Part shown: piece by piece, positions 9,221 to 17,418 of the stretch
Position numbering within the stretch: position 1 is the stretch's first letter
Layout of the letters: each line of letters starts with the position of its first letter
Origin: Malonomonas rubra DSM 5091
GTDB taxonomy: Bacteria > Desulfobacterota > Desulfuromonadia > Desulfuromonadales > Geopsychrobacteraceae
Assembly (NCBI RefSeq): GCF_900142125.1
Contig: NZ_FQZT01000002.1
Coordinates: 248,001 to 312,000 of the forward strand
Length of the DNA stretch: 64,000 nt
Reading direction: 5' to 3'
Notes under the pieces: model-generated
Told to the model about the DNA's origin: nothing
What the model saw: the letters and a program-made list of their open reading frames with translations, nothing else
The model's database searches: none
Program-made: the position numbers and the translations under genes

Positions 9221-10882
9221 CTAGTGGGACCGCGGATTCATTTGATGACAGCTTACGGTACAGCTTCCGGTTACAGAATCATAAACAGCTGTTGAGGGGT
9301 CGACAAAGCGGCTATCGAAATTGATAAGGTGGGCATTGGCAGATACTGTCGCGCCTCGGGTTACTGGCACGCCATGCGGATCATGGCAAACAGAGCAAGA
9401 AACCCCTTTCATCTGGACATGCAACCTGTGGCCATTATGAAAGGTCGAAATCATTGGATTAAACAACGCATCCGGATCATGACAGCGGAAGCATAGATCG
9501 TAATTAGAAACACTGTAAGTCAGCGGATAGATGTCCTGCTCGTAACGCGCGATCAGAATGTGCGGATAGATCGAACCGTGCGGGCCATCTGCGCCGATCC
9601 CACCGGCACGAGTACTGCTGTCACTGCCATGGCAATCGGTGCAGTAAATCTGGCTGGCTTCTGTATATTCAGGGCGTAGGCTGGGAACATTGAGGTTCTT
9701 CCCGACTGCCGTTACCGGATGAAATGAGGGGTTGGCACTGTCAAAACGCAGCCGCTCATTCTGCTCCTGGATAAGTCGTGTCGGCAGCTGGTTGCCGTAG
9801 AAGGCATTTTCAGCATGGCAACCGAAGCAAATTTCGTATTCATAAGTTGATTCGGTTAAAACAGCACCTGTGGAACTGATCCCTTTTACACCGGTCAATC
9901 GACCGTTAACATCGGGCGGTGACGCCAGCGGTGCTCCCTGGCTGCTGACCTGGTGCGGGTTGTGGCAATCGGAGCATTCGACATGCTTGCTCATGGTCAG
10001 CGGGTTTTCAGTGATATCGTGAACTCCAGTCGCCAAGTTGACCGGGTGGCTGTAAAACTTGTTGCTGTCGGTCTGGATATCAATACCCACTCCAACACTG
10101 TTGTGACAATTTGCCAGGCAATTCGCTTCCTCAACAGAGCTCTGCAGCAGATGTTTTGCGCCCGGCGCACCATGGCTCTGGTGACAGCTTAAACAAGCAT
10201 CAACTGAAACAGCAGGATCGGTGGCATGAGATCCGAGCGCCCATCCTGTTTTGTCATGGCAGGAAATGCAAAGGGCAGAGCCCGCGTTACTCATCACCAG
10301 GAACATGCCATGGGGATCATCATGCGGGTCGTGACAGCTGGTACACTGCAGCATATTTCCATCTTCAAGCCGGATTTCCTGCGGTAGCAGCGCTGGATCG
10401 AGTAGCTCACCTTTCTGTGCAGCCAGAGTCGAGGTATAAGCAAAAGAGATCGGGTGGTCATTCGACAGGTCGGTTTCCAGGTTAGTCGAACCGATCGGCA
10501 TAGTGGTAATTCCGCCGGTCATGGCGATCGGCTCAACCAGGCCATCGAGCATACCGATAGCGATGGTACCGTCATGGCAGCTCAGGCAAAGACGTGAACC
10601 ACCAGTCGGTTGGCCCGGTTGGGCCACCAGGGATGACGAAGCATAAAGATCGTAAATGGCGTTGCTATTCTTGCGACTCCAGAGCGGTGTCACCGAGGTT
10701 GCGTGGTGAGGCGTGTGGCAGAAGATACAGACTCGATTTTCCGTCGTCGCAGTGATTGTTCCCGGGCCACTGACCGACAGATTATGCTTTGTGGTCAGGA
10801 TGCTCGCGAAAACACCAGAAGCACAAATCAAAACCAGCAGACAGCTCAGCAGTAAATGCAGGGAAACCCTGAAAAACTTCAT
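9221..10882 (-). CDS. Dodecaheme c-type cytochrome
   Basis: 553-residue secreted cytochrome, last gene of the NHL/barrel/cytochrome cluster. The ATG at 10882 was preferred to a GTG three codons upstream because it lies 8 nt after AGGGG. Signal peptide MKFFRVSLHLLLSC...FA. Ten CxxCH motifs (CIFCH, CLSCH, CTSCH, CISCH, CLSCH, CSDCH, CFGCH, CTDCH, CFRCH, CSVCH) and two CxxxCH motifs (CLANCH and the terminal CTVSCH) give up to twelve hemes. The opening KHNLS ... FCHTPHHA ... LWSR is shared with the tetraheme cytochrome at 16203. It lacks a lipobox, so it may be the periplasmic or soluble partner of the predicted barrel. Its exact role is inferred from position only. Confidence 0.88.
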   Translation of the reverse strand: MKFFRVSLHLLLSCLLVLICASGVFASILTTKHNLSVSGPGTITATTENRVCIFCHTPHHATSVTPLWSRKNSNAIYDLYASSSLVAQPGQPTGGSRLCLSCHDGTIAIGMLDGLVEPIAMTGGITTMPIGSTNLETDLSNDHPISFAYTSTLAAQKGELLDPALLPQEIRLEDGNMLQCTSCHDPHDDPHGMFLVMSNAGSALCISCHDKTGWALGSHATDPAVSVDACLSCHQSHGAPGAKHLLQSSVEEANCLANCHNSVGVGIDIQTDSNKFYSHPVNLATGVHDITENPLTMSKHVECSDCHNPHQVSSQGAPLASPPDVNGRLTGVKGISSTGAVLTESTYEYEICFGCHAENAFYGNQLPTRLIQEQNERLRFDSANPSFHPVTAVGKNLNVPSLRPEYTEASQIYCTDCHGSDSSTRAGGIGADGPHGSIYPHILIARYEQDIYPLTYSVSNYDLCFRCHDPDALFNPMISTFHNGHRLHVQMKGVSCSVCHDPHGVPVTRGATVSANAHLINFDSRFVDPSTAVYDSVTGSCTVSCHQMNPRSH

Positions 10883-10893
10883 AAAATGCACCC

Positions 10894-11952
10894 CTATCTG
10901 GAACAGTCGTGATTCATTGTGCAGTTAACATGCCGGAAAACCTGGATACGCCGGTTGTAAGTATCGGTCACGTAGATGTAGCCTCTGCGGTCAGCAAAAA
11001 TTCCGGAAGGCATCCAGAACTGTCCCGACCGGTGGCCGTTATCACCAAAACTCATCAGGAGTTTGCCTTTGGCATCGAAAATCTGCACCGCATCAAACAG
11101 GGCATCGGCCACATAAATATGTCCGGCCGGATCGACGGTCACCCCCTTCGGCTTGGCAAAGCTGCCAGGGGTATCACCCGGCTGGCCGAAACTACCGATA
11201 TAACCGCCCTCAACCGAAAACATCTGGATCCTGGCATTCAAGGCATCGGTCACGTAGATCTGGCCGTTCATATCGACCCAGATGTCGGTCGGGTAATTGA
11301 ACTGCCCTTCCCCGGTTCCGCGACTGCCGATGCGCAATTTCTCAACCCCGTTCCGGTCGAAAGCAACGACCTGGTGAGCGGCGGTGTCAGTGACAAACAA
11401 CAACTTTGTGCACCAGCTATAGGCGATACCGGTCGGTCGCTGCAGTCGATAGGGCATTAACGGCTGCAGAGTTTTTTCACGCAGGTTATAGCGCAACACC
11501 GTTCCCTGGCTGGAATCGGTGATAAAAAGCTCGTCATTGCCGACGTAAGCCATCGCAATCGGGGTCTGCAGGGGAACATCTTCGGTTCCTGAAATAAAAC
11601 TGTAGCTGCCGTCCTCCCTCCCGACGACATGCACGCGGGAAGCACCGGTATCGGCAATGAAAAGGCGATCGCCATAATCGGTTGCGACACCGTAGGGGCG
11701 AACAATCTCCGCAATCTGCGGGCCGATAAAAAACTCTTTGACCCGGCCCCAAAAACCTTTTTCAGTCTCATCCTGCAGTTGAGCAATATTGCGCACCCAC
11801 TCGATTCTTGGTTCCAGTGGTGCCGGTGGCCAGACGATTTTTTCTTCGACTAGTAGTTTTGGTTCGACTGAGTGTTTAGCACAGCCCAGCAGCCCCAAAA
11901 ACATGGAAACCAGTATTACAAGCAGAAAAAATCGAGCGTATTTAAAAAACAT
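10894..11952 (-). CDS. NHL-repeat lipoprotein
   Basis: 352 residues. The ATG follows GGAAGGGG by 4 nt and gives MFFKYARFF with a lipoprotein signal ending LGLLGC; a longer frame extends upstream into the barrel gene but lacks a good ribosome site. After a 60-residue linker come NHL-type beta-propeller repeats (VATDYGDRLFIADTGASRVHV, TDIWVDMNGQIYVTDALNARIQ, GVTVDPAGHIYVADA, GIFADRRGYIYVTDTYNRRIQ). Such propellers scaffold protein contacts and are often encoded next to multiheme cytochromes in Geobacter-like genomes. Together with the cytochrome ending the cluster (11-bp gap) and the barrel upstream, it probably belongs to an envelope electron-transfer complex. No enzymatic motif seen. Confidence 0.85.
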   Translation of the reverse strand: MFFKYARFFLLVILVSMFLGLLGCAKHSVEPKLLVEEKIVWPPAPLEPRIEWVRNIAQLQDETEKGFWGRVKEFFIGPQIAEIVRPYGVATDYGDRLFIADTGASRVHVVGREDGSYSFISGTEDVPLQTPIAMAYVGNDELFITDSSQGTVLRYNLREKTLQPLMPYRLQRPTGIAYSWCTKLLFVTDTAAHQVVAFDRNGVEKLRIGSRGTGEGQFNYPTDIWVDMNGQIYVTDALNARIQMFSVEGGYIGSFGQPGDTPGSFAKPKGVTVDPAGHIYVADALFDAVQIFDAKGKLLMSFGDNGHRSGQFWMPSGIFADRRGYIYVTDTYNRRIQVFRHVNCTMNHDCSR

Positions 11953-11983
11953 TTTACCCCTTCCCTGATCGACAGACACCGGG

Positions 11984-14062
11984 TTAGAAATAGCGCCGCA
12001 ACTGCAAAGATAACGAATCTTCTCTAGAAATCGTATCTTCGTAGAAGCCAAAGGTCATGTCAGCGTTGAAGGAAAACTCAAATTTATACCAGCGGTAGTC
12101 GAAGGAAGCACCAAAAGAGAGATCGTCCTGCCTTGTTTCACCGCGGAGGTCAATGAACTGAACCCCAAAGGACGCCTTAGCCGCAGCCCCCAAAGGCTTT
12201 CGATAATTGACATTCAGCATAAAAGTATTGCTATCCCTTGAACCTCTTGCCGACGACGACAAACGTTCTTTTTGACTGATAACGCTGTAGCGCTCTGTCA
12301 ATCTAACCGTCAAGAGGTTGCGCCCGATGGCTTTCAGATAGCTGAGATACGCTTCAGCTGTTCGATCAGTGCTGAGTATAGTATCAAGATAGAGATATTT
12401 GAATCCATAGGATGCCTCGGAATGGCTCCCTTCGAAGCCGACTTGCACAAAGGTCTGCTGTGACAGTGGTGACGTGCTGTCGTCACCATCTATAAGGTCT
12501 TGGTCGCCGAGAATGAGGGTTCCATATATACGATAGCGCTGCTTAAACAAACCAAGAACAGCAGAAATGGTGTGTGTTTCAGTGGAATATTCGATCGACT
12601 CGTTAGTGACATAGTTGTAATCAACCAGATAGTCAAAAGTTCCGTAAAAAGCTACTGTAGCGGGATCAATACTGATTTGAGTCTGGTTGCCTGCAGGGCT
12701 GATGGAAAAATCGCCAGCGACGAGTTCATCCCCCCTGATGCCACCTCCGAGGTCGACAAAGACTCGAACACTGTTTGGCTCAACATCATTCGAGATCACA
12801 TTGGTGTTGCTCAGGTAACCGATGCCCAAAACATCAACCCTAACTCCTTCATCGAAGACCTGAATGACATTGTCATCCAAATTTCGATCGTTTTCACCAT
12901 AGCCGTAACCATAGCTCAAGGTTATGTTGCTTTCACGCGGAAGGCGCTTATTATAAGCAACACTCGTTTGAGAACGAAACTGTTGATTTATACCTGTCAA
13001 ATACTCAGTTTCGCTTGATGAGTAAGAAGCACGAGTAGTCAAACTATCGTATAAACGGTGTTCAGCCCATCCTTGGTAGCTCCTCTCCTTTCGCTCCTGC
13101 TGAGGTACGGTATTTTTTCTATAATCATAGCCGGCACCAACACTTAACCCTTCACCGAGTTGTAATTCAATATTTTCGCTCCAATTCTCTGATCTACTTT
13201 CAGAGCTACCACTGCTATTGCGCAGACCATAACTGGAATTCAATGTATTCTTACGTTTCCCCCCCCCCCAACTCAGAATATTATCGATACCCAAATCGTA
13301 CAATTCTGTCGAAATCTCTTCACGATCGCTTGCCTCAAAGCTAATATCCACACGACTGACTTTAGCCCGCAGGTTGGTCGTACTGATTTCCCACCAGTTC
13401 AGCTTGGAGTCAAACACCAGCTCATCAGACTCTTGTAAACGATCAAGACTTAATCCGCTGGTTTCATTTGTAAAAAATCGGTACCCCAAATTGAAAGGAA
13501 ATATTTCTTGTCGAGCTGAAAGACTTACACCGAAATTTTGAGAGGTCAGCTGATAATTATCGGCAAAAGGTGCATTAATCCACTGCTGGACTCTACTGGC
13601 GTCCAGATTGACTGGGTAGGGGCGCCGCTCAAACAGCACCATATCAAACAAAAACTCCAGCCCAAAACCGATATCATGATCATTGGGATCACTACCAGTG
13701 CGATCGTAGCTAAACACCTCATTAGTGCCAACATCTAACTCTAATCTACCATTTGCGAGTCGACGGCTAAGAATCGCGTAATCAATACCGATATGATATT
13801 CCTGCTCAAACTCATGATCACGAGCCGAACGATTTTCCCTCCCATCGCTATTGGTTTTACTACCTGAGTATTGGTAACTGACATCAATCCATTGTTGCAG
13901 GTTCGACAACTGAAAGATAACCTGCCGCCTGGCGGCATGCCCACAAGTGGGGACAAACATCTGCACAAGAACATTAAAAACAAAAAACATGCACAACAAA
14001 CCGTAAAACCTGGCTTGTAGCAAATTTTTCTGTAAACTTTTCGTCCTCTGCAGAATGAACAT
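11984..14062 (-). CDS. Outer-membrane beta-barrel protein, putative cytochrome-conduit porin
   Basis: 692 residues with an N-terminal export signal (FYGLLCMFFVFNVLVQMF ... GHA) and then alternating polar/hydrophobic strands through to a C-terminal aromatic residue (LSLQLRRYF), the usual barrel ending recognised by the Bam machinery. Size is like that of MtrB/PioB-type or Geobacter conduit porins, but no family signature is recognisable by eye. It lies between a pentaheme lipoprotein and an NHL lipoprotein/dodecaheme pair, which is the composition expected for a trans-outer-membrane electron conduit. The start is uncertain because the ribosome site (TTAGGT) sits right against the ATG. It may instead be a plain structural porin. 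Confidence 0.75.
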   Translation of the reverse strand: MFILQRTKSLQKNLLQARFYGLLCMFFVFNVLVQMFVPTCGHAARRQVIFQLSNLQQWIDVSYQYSGSKTNSDGRENRSARDHEFEQEYHIGIDYAILSRRLANGRLELDVGTNEVFSYDRTGSDPNDHDIGFGLEFLFDMVLFERRPYPVNLDASRVQQWINAPFADNYQLTSQNFGVSLSARQEIFPFNLGYRFFTNETSGLSLDRLQESDELVFDSKLNWWEISTTNLRAKVSRVDISFEASDREEISTELYDLGIDNILSWGGGKRKNTLNSSYGLRNSSGSSESRSENWSENIELQLGEGLSVGAGYDYRKNTVPQQERKERSYQGWAEHRLYDSLTTRASYSSSETEYLTGINQQFRSQTSVAYNKRLPRESNITLSYGYGYGENDRNLDDNVIQVFDEGVRVDVLGIGYLSNTNVISNDVEPNSVRVFVDLGGGIRGDELVAGDFSISPAGNQTQISIDPATVAFYGTFDYLVDYNYVTNESIEYSTETHTISAVLGLFKQRYRIYGTLILGDQDLIDGDDSTSPLSQQTFVQVGFEGSHSEASYGFKYLYLDTILSTDRTAEAYLSYLKAIGRNLLTVRLTERYSVISQKERLSSSARGSRDSNTFMLNVNYRKPLGAAAKASFGVQFIDLRGETRQDDLSFGASFDYRWYKFEFSFNADMTFGFYEDTISREDSLSLQLRRYF

Positions 14063-14100
14063 ACCTAACGCGGGATCCGTTTGAAGAGTGTGGCTTAAAT

Positions 14101-14766
14101 CTATTTCAGAAAATAGCGCGCATCGCCGGAATGCGGATCATGACACTCACCGCAGCTGATCTCTTTGGTAACAAAGCGATCATGCATGGCTGCTGCCAGA
14201 CGGTCTTCCTGATGGCAGGTTGCGCAAATGGTATCAGGATCTTCTTTCAGCAACGCTTTATGGTTGGAACTGTGCGGCAAATGACAGGCAAGGCAGTCGC
14301 CGACCGCAACAGGGCCGTGAACGTTCAGACCGGTGATGAAATTTGTATGACAGACACCGCAGAGCTCACGTTTCGGAGCAATCAGGCCATCGTTGACGTC
14401 TTTATTACTTGAGTGGCAATCATTACAGGCTTTTTCGGCATAGGGCTTGTGCGAGGAACGATCGTCATTGACCACTTCCCCTTTTTCGTTGAGTATTTTC
14501 CCGGATGCTTCATAGGCCTGCCGCTGTTCGTAATATTCATCACATAATCGCTCCGGCTGCGGCAACTCGGGAACACCATCGAAAACCGTTGTCAGCACTT
14601 TGTGACGAGCAACAGAATCACAACCGGCAAGGGCCAGCAGAGCACAAGCAATAAACAGCAGAAGCAGGCGTCGTCGTAGCTGACGAGCCTGCTCCAAACG
14701 GCATAAAATTTTTTCTTGATGAAAGCCTGTATCTAGCACTAAAAGCTCCCTCTTCCGAGCAGTCAT
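14101..14766 (-). CDS. Pentaheme c-type cytochrome lipoprotein
   Basis: 221 residues. A hydrophobic segment ends in LLALAGC, a lipobox, preceded by an unusually long charged N-terminus of about 30 residues, so a later start is possible. Five heme motifs: CNDCH, CGVCH, CLACH, CATCH and CGECH, with the doubled-CxxCH pattern (HGPVAVGDCLACHLPHSS, CGECHDPHSGDARYFLK) found in DmsE/MtrA-like periplasmic cytochromes. Located 38 bp before the barrel gene and 23 bp after the first NHL lipoprotein, so it is almost certainly cotranscribed. Likely a periplasm-facing electron carrier feeding the barrel. Confidence 0.85.
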   Translation of the reverse strand: MTARKRELLVLDTGFHQEKILCRLEQARQLRRRLLLLFIACALLALAGCDSVARHKVLTTVFDGVPELPQPERLCDEYYEQRQAYEASGKILNEKGEVVNDDRSSHKPYAEKACNDCHSSNKDVNDGLIAPKRELCGVCHTNFITGLNVHGPVAVGDCLACHLPHSSNHKALLKEDPDTICATCHQEDRLAAAMHDRFVTKEISCGECHDPHSGDARYFLK

Positions 14767-14789
14767 TGCATCCCGATGAAAGGTTACTC

Positions 14790-15944
14790 TTACTGATTTT
14801 CCTTCTTGCGCTGTGCCCGGCTTTCATCTGCCTTCTTCAGCATTTCCTGGGATTCTTTGTAGTACCCTTCGTAATCAAAACTTCTCTTTTTACCCAAACC
14901 ATAAATATTGACCCGGTGACGACCAACCTGGCTGACGACCATCACCACTTGCTCGAGTTCGAAATCGGGAGCAGCCATCTGCTGGAAGGTTGCCAAATCG
15001 TCATCACTGACGACGATACCCGCAGGCAGATTCAAAGAACCAACTGGAAATCCGGGGTCGCCGAAGAACATCAACAAACGTCCATCTTTATCAAACAGTT
15101 GTACGTTCTGATGAGCCGAATCGACAGCGTAAATGCGCCCATCACTGTCGCTTGCGATTCCTTTAGGACGACCGAACTGGCCGAAGCCATCTCCCATCTT
15201 TCCGATAGTGCCGATGGCATGACCATCACGGTCAAGTTGGACAATGACACCTGTGGTGATATTGGTCACATAAAACTGTCCGCGTTCGTTTAATGTCATA
15301 TTCGTCGGCAAGGAAAGGTTCTCTTTGGGATTATCACTGTCCTGCCCCAATCCCTCAACCAGTTCACCCGACTCTCTCTTGAAGACGAGAATCTTACTGC
15401 GTGAAAGATCCAAAGCATAAACATGGCGATCATCAACGGCAACATCGACCGGCTTCAGATCGTAAGCCTCGCCGTAAACTCTGAGAAAATTTCCATCCGG
15501 ATCAAACATGACAATTTTTTTGCGGATGGTATCGGCAACATAAAGGTTGCCCTGATTGTCGGTGGTCATATTGATCGGCTTTTTCAGCTTGCCAGGACCA
15601 AACCCGCCTTTCAACCACTGGAAGGTCTTCTGCTTAACATTGATAACCGCCACTTTCCCGGCCAAGGTATCAGAGACATAGATTTTTTCACCATGGCTGG
15701 CAATGCCGTAAGGTTTGATAAAGAATTTAACATCGTCGCCTTTGCTGGGATCCATGGATATAAGAGAATACTCGGTCTCAGACCCCTCAACATCACGAGA
15801 ATCACCGATCCCCATCAAGAATTGGACACGGGGCGGGTTAGGTGCCGGAGGGAAGAAAACTGGGTCATGCTGTTTGGTCGCTTTCGGTGCGCAACCGGCC
15901 AACAGCAAAACAATGATTACGAAAAATGCAAAAGTGAACCGCAT
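14790..15944 (-). CDS. NHL-repeat lipoprotein, first gene of the conduit cluster
   Basis: 384 residues starting at the ATG 8 nt after GGAG (a TTG one codon earlier is less likely). Lipoprotein signal MRFTFAFFVIIVLLLAGC. Repeats with the NHL pattern (GIASHGEKIYVSDTLAGKVAVIN, MTTDNQGNLYVADTIRKKIVMFD, GIASDSDGRIYAVDSAHQNVQLFD) form a predicted propeller. The C-terminus is charged (ESQEMLKKADESRAQRKKENQ). Same family as the protein at 10894 but not a recent duplicate. It opens the run 15944 to 9221. Upstream on the minus strand a TTGACG lies at about the right distance from a weak -10, so the promoter is probably the ordinary type. Confidence 0.85.
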   Translation of the reverse strand: MRFTFAFFVIIVLLLAGCAPKATKQHDPVFFPPAPNPPRVQFLMGIGDSRDVEGSETEYSLISMDPSKGDDVKFFIKPYGIASHGEKIYVSDTLAGKVAVINVKQKTFQWLKGGFGPGKLKKPINMTTDNQGNLYVADTIRKKIVMFDPDGNFLRVYGEAYDLKPVDVAVDDRHVYALDLSRSKILVFKRESGELVEGLGQDSDNPKENLSLPTNMTLNERGQFYVTNITTGVIVQLDRDGHAIGTIGKMGDGFGQFGRPKGIASDSDGRIYAVDSAHQNVQLFDKDGRLLMFFGDPGFPVGSLNLPAGIVVSDDDLATFQQMAAPDFELEQVVMVVSQVGRHRVNIYGLGKKRSFDYEGYYKESQEMLKKADESRAQRKKENQ

Positions 15945-16147
15945 CAATACTTCTCCAATAACTTTTAATTTTAAGCGACAATTTCCGCTTCTAGGTTATC
16001 GTTCTTTTTCTGCCTTGGGCAGGTCAGTTAAAACATAAGCAAAATTAGCACTTAATAATAAGCAATCGTCAAATTCAACGCAAGTTAAAAGCCTGCTCCT
16101 GTCCAATTAACATTTTTTGAAAATTTTTATTCGTTAAAAGCGCTTGT

Positions 16148-16180
16148 TAGAAAAAAAGGCCGCCGGAATCCGGCGGCCTT
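16148..16180 (-). terminator. Intrinsic terminator of the tetraheme cytochrome gene
   Basis: Stem AAAGGCCGCCGG/CCGGCGGCCTTT followed by TTTTTTTCT on the minus strand, 23 bp after the stop codon. Confidence 0.92.
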
Positions 16181-16202
16181 TAGATTGGTCCTGCAACTAA
16201 AA

Positions 16203-16925
16203 TTATTTAGCGTGGCAGGTGGTGCAGAATTCGGAATCTTCCTGCAGGCCATAGAGGAACCAAGCCTCGTTAACAGTCGGGCCATTGTGAACGTCGTGGC
16301 AGGTTGCACAAGTCATGATGCTACCTTCATAAAGAACGTCAGCCACTTGAGCACCACCTGAGAATGTTGACGTAGCGGGATTAATCTCGTCATCAGCGCT
16401 CGCGACATTAAGATAGTTAAAACCGATCGGATGGTCGTTAGTCAGGTCACCGTTCAGGCCAACACCGATCTCAAGGAAAGCATCCCCTTCGACCATGAGT
16501 GCAGTACCTGGATCACCGTAATATGCGTCGATCGCAACAGCGCCGTCATGGCACCCCATACAGAGACGGGAAGGGCCAGCGACAGGATCAGGGAATCCAA
16601 AGTCATCCAATGCCATTTCGCTATAGCCGTCAAAAGTAGCACTGTCATACTCAACAAACACTTCAGATGTAACAGTCCGGCTCCAGAGAGGCATGTAATC
16701 GGCATCCAGGTCCTCAACAGCGTGGTGAGGGGTGTGGCAGTATGCACAAACACGCTCGAACTGATCACGGGCACCACCGTTAGCTTCAGCATAACCGCGC
16801 ATATCGTGCTTGGAATCAACAATACCAGTACCAGGAGCCAGGCCAGCAATCGAAGCGCCAGCAATACCAAAAGTCAGGGCTAAACCAACAAAACATGCAA
16901 CCAACAGATTTTTTTTCGTTTTCAT
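16203..16925 (-). CDS. Secreted tetraheme c-type cytochrome, OmcE-like in size and heme count
   Basis: 240 residues; start supported by GGAGG 7 nt upstream. Signal peptide MKTKKNLLVACFVGLALTFG...A. Four heme motifs: CAYCHTPHH, CMGCH, CATCH and CTTCH at the very end. Small size, four hemes and the KHDM ... CHTPHH opening resemble OmcE, the tetraheme cytochrome that polymerises into nanowires in Geobacter, but four hemes in about 215 residues is the only firm similarity. It is a single transcription unit: sigma-54 promoter and dyads upstream, strong terminator downstream. It may be a filament subunit or a soluble shuttle. Confidence 0.85.
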   Translation of the reverse strand: MKTKKNLLVACFVGLALTFGIAGASIAGLAPGTGIVDSKHDMRGYAEANGGARDQFERVCAYCHTPHHAVEDLDADYMPLWSRTVTSEVFVEYDSATFDGYSEMALDDFGFPDPVAGPSRLCMGCHDGAVAIDAYYGDPGTALMVEGDAFLEIGVGLNGDLTNDHPIGFNYLNVASADDEINPATSTFSGGAQVADVLYEGSIMTCATCHDVHNGPTVNEAWFLYGLQEDSEFCTTCHAK

Positions 16926-17117
16926 TTTTACTTCCTCCAGATTTTGTTTTCATTTTGTTGCGGCAGAATTTTTGTTACTTACAAACGTGCTCTTTCTTTT
17001 GGCTCTTTTCTCCCGTTTGCATTCCCGGAAAGACACTTCATCTTTCCATCCTTGACCTACAGGACAACGCCCTTCCCCAAAAGGTTGCCATCCCGGTGTT
17101 TCTTGCCTAGGGTATTG

Positions 17118-17133
17118 AGCAACGATGGTGCCA
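17118..17133 (-). promoter_or_regulatory. Sigma-54 promoter of the tetraheme cytochrome gene
   Basis: TGGCACCATCGTTGCT on the minus strand matches TGGCAC-N5-TTGCW at every defined position. The implied leader of about 180 nt has the same length as in the Sec cytochrome genes. Confidence 0.82.
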
Positions 17134-17264
17134 GCCCTGAAAAAAACCTGAAAAACTAATAAACTTATTGATAACCAGCTGTTTTCACTGAATTTAAAAT
17201 TGACCAATCGGCAATCAGGGGAGCAACAACAAGATTAGCAAAAGCCAACCATGCTGGACTCATC

Positions 17265-17306
17265 GGGTATTTACCCTGTCGCCAATCTGGCTCTGGGGAT
17301 ATGCCC
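17265..17306. promoter_or_regulatory. Paired upstream dyads of the tetraheme cytochrome gene
   Basis: GGGTATTTACCC (17265..17276) and GGGGATATGCCC (17295..17306), exactly 30 bp apart and about 132 bp upstream of the -24/-12 promoter. Same motif and spacing as before copies A and B of the Sec cytochromes. Confidence 0.62.
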
Positions 17307-17364
17307 ACGGCAGATCACCAACATGGGCAACGGCGTACTAACAGGAAAATGAATCGGTGGGGAC

Positions 17365-17392
17365 AAAAAACGGGGAGCCGATTGGCTCCCCG
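17365..17392 (-). terminator. Intrinsic terminator of the 15-heme cytochrome gene
   Basis: Stem CGGGGAGCC/GGCTCCCCG with loop AATC and a T6 tract on the minus strand, 27 bp after the stop codon. Confidence 0.92.
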
Positions 17393-17418
17393 CTGAAATT
17401 TAACCGGGATATTTCTTT

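Noticed and set aside
16926-17140. GEMM (cyclic di-GMP/cGAMP) riboswitch in the tetraheme leader
   Set aside because: The long leader is tempting because such switches control cytochromes in Geobacter, but the conserved GCAAA / AAAGCC blocks were not found.
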